Assembly (NCBI GenBank): GCA_000751295.2 | Contig: CCMO02000001.1 | Location: forward strand, 2,591,501 to 2,655,500 | DNA: 64,000 bases | Reading direction: 5' to 3' | DNA from: a bacterium YEK0313 | GTDB taxonomy: Bacteria > Pseudomonadota > Alphaproteobacteria > Rhizobiales > Phreatobacteraceae | In this document: positions 33,124-39,886 of the stretch, in pieces | How positions within the stretch are numbered: the stretch's first letter is position 1 | How the letters are laid out: every line of letters begins with the position of its first letter | Position numbers and translations under genes: made by a program | The notes under the pieces: model-generated | What the model saw: only the letters and a program-made list of their open reading frames with translations | Told to the model about the DNA's origin: nothing | The model's database searches: none

Positions 33124-33654
33124 ATGACCACGGCTGCAAAGACCCGCGATGTTACGGCTCCCCCCATTTCGCCGGAGCGCCAGGAGCGCTTCGAGGCGAT
33201 CAGCCCGGCCTATCTGGAGGCGCTGACCCTGATCGAGCGCCTGCACCGCCGCCTGCTCGACGTGATCAAGGACGAGTTCGACCGCCGCAACCGGTCCGAC
33301 ATCAACGCCGTCCAGGCGCTGCTGCTGTTCAATATCGGCGACCGCGAGCTGACCGCCGGCGAGCTGCGCACCAAGGGCTACTATCTCGGCTCCAACGTCT
33401 CCTACAATCTCAAGAAGCTGGTCGAGATGGGCTATCTGTCGCACCAGCGCTCGCGCGTCGACCGCCGCTCCGTGCGCATCAGCCTGACCGACAAGGGTCA
33501 TGAGGTCGCCGATGTCGTCGGCGCGCTCTATGCCAAGCACGTGCGCACCGTGGAGCAGGTCGGCGGCATCTCGCTCGACGACTTCAAGGGCCTGAACAAG
33601 GCGCTGCTGCGGCTCGAGCGGTTCTGGACCGACCAGATCCTCTACCGGCTCTGA
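33124..33654 (+). CDS. ldtR: LdtR-type MarR family transcriptional regulator
   Basis: 176 residues of the MarR fold: dimer helix near the N-terminus, then DINAVQALLLFNIGDRELTAGELRTKG in parts, recognition helix SNVSYNLKKLVEMGYL and the wing HQRSRVDRRSVRISLTDKG. The sequence GYYLGSNVSYNLKKLVE is characteristic of LdtR, described in Liberibacter and rhizobia as a regulator of an L,D-transpeptidase gene and of stress tolerance. An L,D-transpeptidase gene lies 3.6 kb downstream on the same strand. Symbol by similarity. Confidence 0.85.
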   Translation: MTTAAKTRDVTAPPISPERQERFEAISPAYLEALTLIERLHRRLLDVIKDEFDRRNRSDINAVQALLLFNIGDRELTAGELRTKGYYLGSNVSYNLKKLVEMGYLSHQRSRVDRRSVRISLTDKGHEVADVVGALYAKHVRTVEQVGGISLDDFKGLNKALLRLERFWTDQILYRL

Positions 33655-33676
33655 CGGTCGAGGGGCGGGGGCACCC

Positions 33677-33799
33677 ATGACGTCCATCCTGTCGGATTGG
33701 TCGATGCTGCTGGCCGGCATCGCGCTTGTGGTCATCCTCGGCGAGAATGCGCTCGCCGTGGTCGGGGGCGGCGGCTGGTTCGGCCGCGACGAAAGATAA
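33677..33799 (+). CDS. 40-residue single-span membrane protein
   Basis: The frame ATG 33677 to TAA 33799 encodes MTSILSDWSMLLAGIALVVI followed by LGENALAVVGGGGWFGRDER: one hydrophobic helix (about 9-30) with a glycine turn and charged end. It starts 22 bp after the ldtR stop behind a G-rich GGGG stretch, so it is probably co-transcribed with ldtR. Two hairpins and a terminator follow. Codon composition (G/C at third positions) matches coding DNA. Too short for a family call. Confidence 0.5.
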   Translation: MTSILSDWSMLLAGIALVVILGENALAVVGGGGWFGRDER

Positions 33800-33801
33800 G
33801 G

Positions 33802-33836
33802 CCGACGGTCGGGGCGCCGATGCGCCGGACCGTCGG
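33802..33836 (+). other. Strong stem-loop just after the small protein gene
   Basis: Perfect 9-bp arms CCGACGGTC (33802-33810) and GACCGTCGG (33828-33836) with an inner GGCGC/GCGCC pairing. It begins 3 bp after the stop codon and has no T-run. It may protect the 3' end of the ldtR transcript or act with the terminator downstream. Confidence 0.6.
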
Positions 33837-33923
33837 AAAGCCCGGACATTGCCGGGCGGAGCCTGGAGTTGCGCGCGAAACCGACGGCTATTGCGATGCC
33901 GTCGGCGGTGCCGCGGGATATCC

Positions 33924-33960
33924 AGCCGGCGGGCTCGGCGGCCGTTCGCCGGCTTTTTCT
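33924..33960 (+). terminator. Rho-independent terminator after ldtR unit
   Basis: Arms AGCCGGCG (33924-33931) and CGCCGGCT (33947-33954) with a 15-nt loop, followed by a run of five T and CT. It ends against the stop codon of the convergent TetR gene and is the natural end of the ldtR/small-protein transcript. Confidence 0.75.
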
Positions 33961-34585
33961 ATTCGAGGCCCGGCAGGGCTTGCGCGACGGCTGCACCGGC
34001 AAGAGCGGCAATGAGCGCGGCGGTCGCCTCCGCCGGCCGCTCCGGCGTCGAGAGGCTCGCGAAGAAACCGTAGCTCGTCAGGGCGAACAGCACATCGATG
34101 AGGTCCCTGGTCACGCCGTCGGGCGGCGGGCGATCCTTCGTCATGCGCGCGACCAGCACGGCGAGGGCCTGGCGGCGGCGTTCGTTGCGCGCCTTCAGGG
34201 CCTCGACGAATTCCGGGTCGCCGAGGCTCTCCGCGTGGACGCGCTCGGTCACGACCCGCTCGAAATCCCAGAAATGACAGAAGACGGCGACCAGCCGCCG
34301 CAGGCCGGCATGCGGATCCGGGTCGCCCATGGCCTCGCCCAGCCGATGCAGCCCGGCCCGCCGCGCGCGGTCGTCGAACACGGCTTCGAGCAGCGCCCGG
34401 CGCGAACCGAACTGGTTGTAGACGGTCAGCCGCGTTACCCCGGCCGCCTTCGCGGTCGCTTCCAGCGAAAAGGCGCCGGCCGCGCCGGGTCCGGCCAGCA
34501 CTGTGGCGGCGGCGGCCACGATCCGCTCGCGCGTCTGCGCGGCGGCTTCGGCCCGGCGCGGGCTCTTGTAGGGGCGCGAGCTCAC
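33959..34585 (-). CDS. TetR family transcriptional regulator
   Basis: 208 residues from a GTG at 34585 with TTGGAG about 10 nt before; another GTG at 34597 is possible. The N-terminal helix-turn-helix is about 15-60 (TRERIVAAAATVLAGPG, SLEATAKAAGVTRLTVYNQFGSR in parts). The C-terminal ligand domain has FCHFWDFERVVTERVHAE. It is divergent from a small membrane protein gene, with a palindrome in between that is its likely operator. Ligand unknown. Confidence 0.9.
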   Translation of the reverse strand: MSSRPYKSPRRAEAAAQTRERIVAAAATVLAGPGAAGAFSLEATAKAAGVTRLTVYNQFGSRRALLEAVFDDRARRAGLHRLGEAMGDPDPHAGLRRLVAVFCHFWDFERVVTERVHAESLGDPEFVEALKARNERRRQALAVLVARMTKDRPPPDGVTRDLIDVLFALTSYGFFASLSTPERPAEATAALIAALAGAAVAQALPGLE

Positions 34586-34603
34586 GGTTCTTGACACTCC
34601 AAA

Positions 34604-34632
34604 TTGACTATACGATATGTATATCGAATTAT
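34604..34632 (+). promoter_or_regulatory. Promoter with TetR-type operator in its spacer
   Basis: -35 TTGACT (34604-34609), 17-bp spacer, -10 AATTAT (34627-34632). The dyad CGATAT-GT-ATATCG (34613-34626) lies entirely in the spacer. Its place between the divergent TetR and membrane-protein genes suggests that TetR protein represses this promoter. Confidence 0.6.
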
Positions 34633-34658
34633 CGCCCTGGCCGGGAGGACCTGTCGAT

Positions 34659-35066
34659 ATGCAGTTTCCGATCATCGCCGTTATCGCATTGCACGTCATG
34701 GCCGCCACGTTCTGGGCGGGATCGACCTTTGCTCTCGCCCGCCTGGGCGGTGCTGCGGCCGGTCCGCTGTTCCGGCCGCAGATGGGCGCCGCGACGGTCG
34801 CCATCGTCACCGGCGCGCTGCTCTGGTGGTTTCTGCATGGGGGCCTGTCCGGCGCGCCGGAATGGGTGCTCGGCGCCGGCGCATTCGCCGCCATGGCCGC
34901 GGTCGCCGTGCAGGCCGCGGTCATCGGCCCCGTCCATGGCCGCCTCGACAGGGGCGAGGGGCAGGGGATGTCCGGTGCGCCGGCGCGCGTCGCGATCGGT
35001 CATCGGGTGGCGGCGGGCCTGCTCGCGGTCACGGCGCTCACCATGGCGATCGCCCGTTTCGTCTGA
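34659..35066 (+). CDS. Small integral membrane protein
   Basis: 135 residues from the ATG at 34659 with GGGAGGA about 9 nt upstream; an ATG at 34617 would overlap the promoter. Four hydrophobic spans are visible (IIAVIALHVMAATFWAGSTF; GAATVAIVTGALLWWFLHG; WVLGAGAFAAMAAVAVQAAV; VAAGLLAVTALTMAIARFV). The HVMAATFWAGSTF motif resembles CopD/heme-related four-helix proteins but no heme ligand set is certain. Probably controlled by the divergent TetR, and 37 bp before an SDR gene. Confidence 0.75.
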   Translation: MQFPIIAVIALHVMAATFWAGSTFALARLGGAAAGPLFRPQMGAATVAIVTGALLWWFLHGGLSGAPEWVLGAGAFAAMAAVAVQAAVIGPVHGRLDRGEGQGMSGAPARVAIGHRVAAGLLAVTALTMAIARFV

Positions 35067-35103
35067 CCGGCAGTCGATCGTCACCGCGGCCAAGGCGCCC
35101 ATC

Positions 35104-35889
35104 ATGTCCAGCGATCTTGCACGGCCCGTCATCTATCCCGGTCTCGAGGGCCGCACGGCCTTCGTCACGGGCGGCTCCGGCGGCATCGGCGCCGAAACCT
35201 GCCGCTGGCTCGCGGCGAACGGGGTGAATGTCGCGGTCGGCGGCCGCAACAGCGAAGCCCTCGACCAGGTCGTGCGCGGCATCACGGCGGCGGGCGGAGA
35301 GGCGATCGCCGTCGCCGCCGACTGCACCGATGCGGCAGCGCTGGACGAGGCCCGCATGGCGATCGGCCGGCGTTTCGGGCCGGTCGACATTCTCATGGCC
35401 TTCGCCGGCGGCGGCACGGCGCGGCCGGCACCGGTCGACGAGACCGCCGAGGCGGACTGGCGCTCCGGCGTCGATCACAATCTCACGGCCACCTTCCTGA
35501 CCGTGAAGGCCTTTCTCCCGGGCATGCGGGCGCGCGGCGCCGGCACCATCGTCACCATGGCATCGACGGCCGGCCGCCAGGCTTCGCCCGCATCCTCGGC
35601 CTATGCGGCGGCCAAGGCCGGCGTGATCATGCTGACCCGCCATCTTGCCGCCGAGGTCGGCCCCTCCGGGATCCGGGTCAATTGTGTTTCGCCATCGGCG
35701 ATCCTGACAGGGCGGACCGCCGCGATGATGCCGCCCGAGACGCGCGCGGCGGTCGCCGCCATGCATCCGCTGAGACGGCTCGGCACCCCGGCCGACGTTG
35801 CCGGGGCGGCGCTGTTCCTTGCCTCGTCCAGCGCGTCCTGGATCACCGGCGCGACCCTGGACGTCGCCGGCGGCCGGCTGATGCACTGA
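35104..35889 (+). CDS. Short-chain dehydrogenase/reductase
   Basis: 261 residues of the classical SDR family: FVTGGSGGIGAETCRWLA (cofactor loop TGxxxGIG), GGRNSEAL after the second strand (Arg suggests NADP), the NAG-like AFAGGG, catalytic Ser in TMASTAGRQ and YAAAKAG (Tyr-x3-Lys). The C-terminus ITGATLDVAGG is typical. It is probably in one transcript with the upstream membrane protein, and under the same TetR. Substrate unknown. Confidence 0.92.
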   Translation: MSSDLARPVIYPGLEGRTAFVTGGSGGIGAETCRWLAANGVNVAVGGRNSEALDQVVRGITAAGGEAIAVAADCTDAAALDEARMAIGRRFGPVDILMAFAGGGTARPAPVDETAEADWRSGVDHNLTATFLTVKAFLPGMRARGAGTIVTMASTAGRQASPASSAYAAAKAGVIMLTRHLAAEVGPSGIRVNCVSPSAILTGRTAAMMPPETRAAVAAMHPLRRLGTPADVAGAALFLASSSASWITGATLDVAGGRLMH

Positions 35890-35982
35890 GCCGCGCCGCG
35901 GAGGGGCCGGCCGGTAGCGATTTGGCAACCGGTCCGAGGCCATCTTCACGACGCCCGCCGACAGGCGGCGGAGCAGGACATG

Positions 35983-36063
35983 AACGATAAGCGATAATCG
36001 TTTGCACGGACGAGATGGCCGCGTGATATCTGCCGCCTGCCTCAGAACGATAAGCGATAATCG
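35983..36063. repeat. Two 18-bp direct repeats 63 bp apart
   Basis: AACGATAAGCGATAATCG occurs at 35983-36000 and again at 36046-36063. Related pieces follow (GATTATCGCC at about 36084; ATAATCGATGATCGATAAGC at about 36107). The 63-bp period is close to six helical turns, as for cooperative protein binding. The region lies between the convergent SDR and SRPBCC genes. Confidence 0.8.
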
Positions 36064-36163
36064 GGGCTGGATGGCAGAGCTCAGGATTATCGCCTTTTTC
36101 CGTCGCATAATCGATGATCGATAAGCGCTAAGGCACCACGAGGCCGGCCGGCCAGAGCGGCCG

Positions 36164-36637
36164 TCAGGCCTGCTCGACGAGGCGCGCGAGCTGTGCGGCG
36201 ACCGTGCCCCAGCCGTCATGGAATCCCATCTCCGCATGCATGGCCCGGTCGGTCGGGCTCTTGTGCATCACGTGCGCGGCATAGTCGGTCCCATCGGCAT
36301 GGTCCTTCAGCGTAATGACTGCGGTCATGAAGGGCTGTTCGGCCGGGCGCCAGCCGCCGGTCAGCGCATTGGTGAAGACGATCTGCCTGGTGTCCTCGAC
36401 GGCGAGGAAGCAGGCGTCGAGATGCGGCACGAAGGGGCCGCCATCCTCGCTCATGCGGGTGACGAAGGCGCCGCCCGGTCGCAGTTCCAGGGCCGCGACC
36501 TGGCAGAGGGCCGGGGCAGGGATCCACCATTTCTCGAGGCTGGCCGGTGTCGTCCAGGCGCGCCAGATGGCGGCGCGCGGCGCCTTGATGATCCGCGAGA
36601 AGGTGAGGTCGCGGTCGGGATCGACGGAACGGGTCAT
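36164..36637 (-). CDS. SRPBCC/AHSA1-like domain protein
   Basis: 157 residues: the opening strand RDLTFSRIIKAPRAAIWRAW, then WTTPASLEKWWIPAP, LELRPGGAFVTRM, and a terminal helix GWGTVAAQLARLVEQ. It is the AHSA1/START-like fold with a hydrophobic cavity. The ATG at 36637 overlaps the stop of the ArsR gene by ATGA. It is a paralogous arrangement to 10528-11007 but the two proteins are only distantly alike. Function unknown. Confidence 0.9.
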   Translation of the reverse strand: MTRSVDPDRDLTFSRIIKAPRAAIWRAWTTPASLEKWWIPAPALCQVAALELRPGGAFVTRMSEDGGPFVPHLDACFLAVEDTRQIVFTNALTGGWRPAEQPFMTAVITLKDHADGTDYAAHVMHKSPTDRAMHAEMGFHDGWGTVAAQLARLVEQA

Positions 36638-36993
36638 GCCGGGGGCTCCTTGTCCTGGATGGGCGTGTCTTGGGTCGCGGTGACGAAGCGTTCGAGCCGG
36701 TCGGTGCGGGCTTCCCACAAGGCGCGCTGCGCCGAGAGCCAGCTTTCGGCCAGCGCGAAACTGTGCGGTTGGAGCGCGCAGGTGCGCACCCGGCCGGCCT
36801 TTTCGGTGCGGATGAGGCCGCTGCCCTCGAGCAGCTGGATGTGTTTCATGAACGAGGGCAGGGCCATGGCGAAGGGCCGGGAGAGCTCGGTGATGCTGGC
36901 CGGTCCCTGGCCGAGCCGGCCGATCACGGCCCGGCGGGTCGGGTCGGCGAGCGCCTGGAAGATGCCGTCGAGGCTGGTCTGATGGTGAGCCAT
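36634..36993 (-). CDS. ArsR family winged-helix repressor
   Basis: 119 residues: IFQALADPTRRAVIGRLGQG, SITELSRPFAMALPSFMKHIQLLE (recognition helix) and the wing EKAGRVRTCALQP. No cysteine metal site of ArsR/SmtB type is present. It heads a two-gene operon with the SRPBCC gene and probably represses it through the dyad at 37017-37036. Confidence 0.93.
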   Translation of the reverse strand: MAHHQTSLDGIFQALADPTRRAVIGRLGQGPASITELSRPFAMALPSFMKHIQLLEGSGLIRTEKAGRVRTCALQPHSFALAESWLSAQRALWEARTDRLERFVTATQDTPIQDKEPPA

Positions 36994-36998
36994 AAGGC

Positions 36999-37036
36999 TA
37001 AATATCAAACGACAACACTTAGCGCAAGAGCTAAGT
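36999..37036 (-). promoter_or_regulatory. Promoter and operator of the second ArsR-SRPBCC pair
   Basis: Dyad ACTTAGC-N6-GCTAAGT (37017-37036), 20 bp overall. On the minus strand a weak -35 TTGCGC (37027-37022) lies inside it and a weak -10 TATTTA (37004-36999) follows after 17 bp. Spacing is right but the boxes are poor matches, so the dyad is the firmer part of this call. Confidence 0.55.
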
Positions 37037-37171
37037 TTTGGGCCGGCACGGCGCCGCGACTGATCCGGCGGCGACAGTAATGTGGCTTCCGGCGGGCGCG
37101 CGGGGCAGGATTGTGCCGATCGCCTTGAGTTGGTCACAATGCTTGCACTACTAGCTCCTCCAGGGTCGTCA

Positions 37172-37193
37172 TATCGTTTTCCTTAACGATAAT
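37172..37193. promoter_or_regulatory. Dyad upstream of the L,D-transpeptidase gene
   Basis: TATCGTT-N6-AACGATA (37172-37191), seven-bp arms, partly covering GATAAT (37188-37193), a good -10 for the plus strand. Its right half AACGATAA repeats the start of the 18-mers at 35983 and 36046. On the minus strand the spacer reads AAGGAA before a 12-codon frame (37172-37134), which I do not call as a gene. Confidence 0.5.
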
Positions 37194-37254
37194 GGTGTTC
37201 AGTCCATGCCGACGGTGGAGGGCTCGGCCCTCGCCGATGAGCCGGAGAGTCCTT

Positions 37255-38535
37255 GTGTCGAGAAAACAGATCTCATCCACCGGATCCCTGACGCTCAGCC
37301 GCCGCGCGGTGCTGGGCTCCATGGCTTCGGCATGCGCGCTCGCCGCCGGCAGCGCCTCGGCGCTCGCCCAGGGCGTGCGCGGCGGGGCGGCGACGGCCGA
37401 ATGGGGTGACAGCTTCGATGCGGGGTCGCGCAGCCGCGCCACCCGCAACACCTTCCCCGTCCTCGGGCCGCATACGGTGCAGGGCCTGGAGCAGGCGATC
37501 GCCCAGTATCAGAACATCGTCGCCCAGGGCGGCTGGCGTCCGGTTCCCTCCGGCGAGCGCCTGCGCATCGGCGCGCGCCGACCGGCCGTCGTGCTGCTGC
37601 GCGACCGCCTGATGGCGACCGGCGACCTCGATCCCAGCGCGGGCCGTTCCGACGTCTTCGACAGCTACGTCGACACGGCGGTCAAGCGGTTCCAGAACCG
37701 CCATGGCATCTCGCCCGACGGCCAGGTGCGCGATTCGACCTTCGCCGCGCTCAACGTCCCGGCCGCGGTGCGCCTGCGCCAGCTCGAGACCAATCTGGTC
37801 CGCGTGCGCGCCTATTCGGGTTTCCTCGGCAACCGCTACATCGTGCTCAACATCCCGGCCGCCCAGGCCGAGGCGGTGGAGAACGGCCAGGTCGTCTCGC
37901 GCCACGTCGCCGTGGTCGGCAAGGCCGACCGGCAGTCGCCGGTCATCTCGACCCGCGTCGCCGACATCAACTTCAATCCCTACTGGACCGTGCCCGCTTC
38001 GATCATCCGCAAGGACCTGATCCCGAAGATGCAGGCCGAGCCGGATTACCTGACCAACCAGCGCATCCGCATCTTCAATGGCCAGGGCCAGGAGGTTCCG
38101 CCGACCTCGATCAACTGGAACTCGATGGACGCGCTGAACTACCGGTTCCGCCAGGATCCCTTCGAGGGCAACTCGATGGGCAATGTGCGCATCAACATCC
38201 CGAACCAGCACGCGGTCTATATGCACGACACGCCTTCCAAGGGCCTGTTCGGCGAGGATCAGCGCTTCCACTCCTCGGGCTGCGCGCGCATCCAGAACGT
38301 CCGCGAGCTGATCGCCTGGATCCTGCAGGGCACGCCCTGGACCCGTTCGGAAATCGATCGCGTCTTCCGCACGGTCGACCGGGTCGACGCCCGTCCGGTG
38401 CAGCCGGTGCCGGTCTACTGGGTCTATGTCACGGCCTGGGCCGATCCGGACGGCATGGTGCAGTTCCGCAACGACATCTATGCGCGCGACGGCGCGGGCG
38501 ATCAGGTGGCTCTGGGCCAGCAGGCCCAGCGCTGA
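37255..38535 (+). CDS. L,D-transpeptidase with peptidoglycan-binding domain
   Basis: 426 residues from a GTG at 37255 behind GGAGAG; ATGs at 37192 and 37237 are alternatives but put extra residues before a Tat-like signal (LSRRAVLGSMASACALAAGS, cut near ALAQ). A PG_binding_1 domain follows (VDTAVKRFQNRHGISPDGQV), then the YkuD catalytic domain with VVGKADRQSPVISTRVADIN and the catalytic Cys343 in HSSGCARIQN, His being in YMHDTPSKGLF. It forms 3-3 crosslinks or attaches proteins to the murein in the periplasm. A strong terminator follows. The nearby ldtR may control it. Confidence 0.9.
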   Translation: MSRKQISSTGSLTLSRRAVLGSMASACALAAGSASALAQGVRGGAATAEWGDSFDAGSRSRATRNTFPVLGPHTVQGLEQAIAQYQNIVAQGGWRPVPSGERLRIGARRPAVVLLRDRLMATGDLDPSAGRSDVFDSYVDTAVKRFQNRHGISPDGQVRDSTFAALNVPAAVRLRQLETNLVRVRAYSGFLGNRYIVLNIPAAQAEAVENGQVVSRHVAVVGKADRQSPVISTRVADINFNPYWTVPASIIRKDLIPKMQAEPDYLTNQRIRIFNGQGQEVPPTSINWNSMDALNYRFRQDPFEGNSMGNVRINIPNQHAVYMHDTPSKGLFGEDQRFHSSGCARIQNVRELIAWILQGTPWTRSEIDRVFRTVDRVDARPVQPVPVYWVYVTAWADPDGMVQFRNDIYARDGAGDQVALGQQAQR

Positions 38536-38561
38536 CACGTCGCCATCCCGGCTCATCGGAC

Positions 38562-38592
38562 AAGGCCCGGCCGCCGTGCCGGGCCTTTTCTC
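38562..38592 (+). terminator. Rho-independent terminator of the L,D-transpeptidase gene
   Basis: Perfect 10-bp arms AAGGCCCGGC (38562-38571) and GCCGGGCCTT (38578-38587), 6-nt loop, then TTCTC after the paired TT, 27 bp after the stop codon. Confidence 0.85.
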
Positions 38593-38623
38593 GTTTGGTT
38601 CGAGGGCATGGCACACTGTCGCC

Positions 38624-38815
38624 ATGGCCGAATCGATGCTGCGCGACGTCTATTTCGAGTTCACCCCGATCGGCCATGCCGTCCGGGTGGCCGCGGTCTG
38701 CGGCGAGACCGGAACGGAAGTGGTGGTGGTGGCGCCGGCCGGCACCGCGCGGGCGACGCTCGAGCAGCTCGCCCTGCGCAAGCTCAGCTGGCGTCTCGCG
38801 CAGGGCGCGCGCTGA
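38624..38815 (+). CDS. DUF6898-like small protein
   Basis: 63 residues: MAESMLRDVYFEFTPIGHAV, then RVAAVCGETGTEVVVVAPAGTARATLEQLALRKL in pieces. It fits the short DUF6898 proteins of Hyphomicrobiales, which have one beta-sheet and a C-terminal helix and no known function. No clear Shine-Dalgarno is seen. It lies between the transpeptidase terminator and a convergent TetR gene. Confidence 0.75.
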   Translation: MAESMLRDVYFEFTPIGHAVRVAAVCGETGTEVVVVAPAGTARATLEQLALRKLSWRLAQGAR

Positions 38816-38926
38816 TCCGGCTCGCCGACCGGAGAAATCCTGATCGAAATCAGGCCTTTGCGAAGGCGGCCTGAATCGAAACCTCACCGTCTGCGCCGGT
38901 TTCCCGCCACCGAACACCGCGCGGAC

Positions 38927-39559
38927 CTAATCGGTGACGAGGCGCGGCATCAGCCTGCCGGCATCGGCGACGAGGTCGTCGACCGCGGCGGTGCTGCCGG
39001 CCAGCTGCCGGATCAGGCCGTGCCGGAACATGCCGTCGAAGGCGGCATATACGGCACCGGGCGACGGGACGAGGCGGCGGCCGGAGAGGGCGGCGTAACG
39101 TGTCATGATCCGCCACGTCATGTTTTCCAGGCTCTTGTCGATGTCGTCGACATCGGCACGGAACTGATCCTCGAACATCGACTGGCCGCGAATATCGTAC
39201 CAGAGCCGGTGCATCGCCCCGTCCGTGCGCAGCGTCTCCGTGAGAGCCGCCATGTAGCCGCGGATCAGTTCCTCGGGCGTTGCCGCCGCCGCCATGATCT
39301 CGTCGTAGCGCCGGACGCACTGCGTCTTGTCGCGGCGGACGCAGAAGGTGATGAGGTCGGCCTTGTCGGCGAAATAATAGTGCAGGACGCCGTGGGAGAA
39401 GGCCGAGTTCTGGGCGATCTCGCGCAGGCTGGTGCGGGCATGGCCGCGTTCCGACAGGGTTTCGATGGCCGCGTCGGCAAGCTCGGACCGGTGCTCGGCG
39501 AACTTGGCGGCTTGACGCCGCGCGATCCTCTCCCGAAACCGAGCCGCGCTTTCAGCCAT
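38927..39559 (-). CDS. TetR family regulator (BetI-like C-terminal domain)
   Basis: 210 residues. Helix-turn-helix about 25-70: RSELADAAIETLSERGHA, TSLREIAQNSAFSHGVLHYYF. The C-terminal half (DGMFRHGLIRQLAG near the end) resembles the BetI/TetR_C_6 class that binds choline-like or other small ligands. It is divergent from glyA with 327 bp between; control of glyA is possible but not shown. Confidence 0.88.
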   Translation of the reverse strand: MAESAARFRERIARRQAAKFAEHRSELADAAIETLSERGHARTSLREIAQNSAFSHGVLHYYFADKADLITFCVRRDKTQCVRRYDEIMAAAATPEELIRGYMAALTETLRTDGAMHRLWYDIRGQSMFEDQFRADVDDIDKSLENMTWRIMTRYAALSGRRLVPSPGAVYAAFDGMFRHGLIRQLAGSTAAVDDLVADAGRLMPRLVTD

Positions 39560-39886
39560 CGTCTCGCCCGGGCCCCGCGTCGCAGCACGACCAGTTCATG
39601 CCATGCTGCCGGACGCTATCATGCGGGCCGGGAGGTTCAAGCCGGCGGCTCCGCCTGATGGCGCAGGAGCGGGCCGAGGACCGGCCGGCCAGGGCGGACA
39701 TTGCCGGGCGTGCCGGGCCGGGCGGCGGCGCTTCGCTTGCCGACGGACCCGGGCGGATCGGCCGTTCGGAATGGCGTCGCGCGGCTTGGACTCACGGGGG
39801 CTTCCGTGCTACCGGCAGGGCAGTCCACCAAACCCGCGCCAGCGCCATCCGGAACGGATGGACCGCGCCCCGACGGAGACTGCCGG
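39560..39886. other. Long leader region before glyA
   Basis: 327 bp between divergent TetR and glyA starts. Strongly G+C-rich with many short inverted repeats, but I could not match any known riboswitch (glycine, SAM, SAH) nor a convincing promoter. Longer in-frame extensions of glyA exist here but look non-coding. Confidence 0.4.

Noticed and set aside
35983..36063. CRISPR-like array
   Set aside because: Only two repeats of 18 bp with a 45-bp gap and no further units; no cas genes in the window.
37134..37172. 12-codon frame on the minus strand behind AAGGAA, within a dyad
   Set aside because: Too short to support; the dyad is better explained as a control site of the divergent L,D-transpeptidase gene.
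39560..39886. Possible riboswitch before glyA
   Set aside because: Length of the leader invites it, but no glycine, SAM or SAH aptamer core could be matched by eye.
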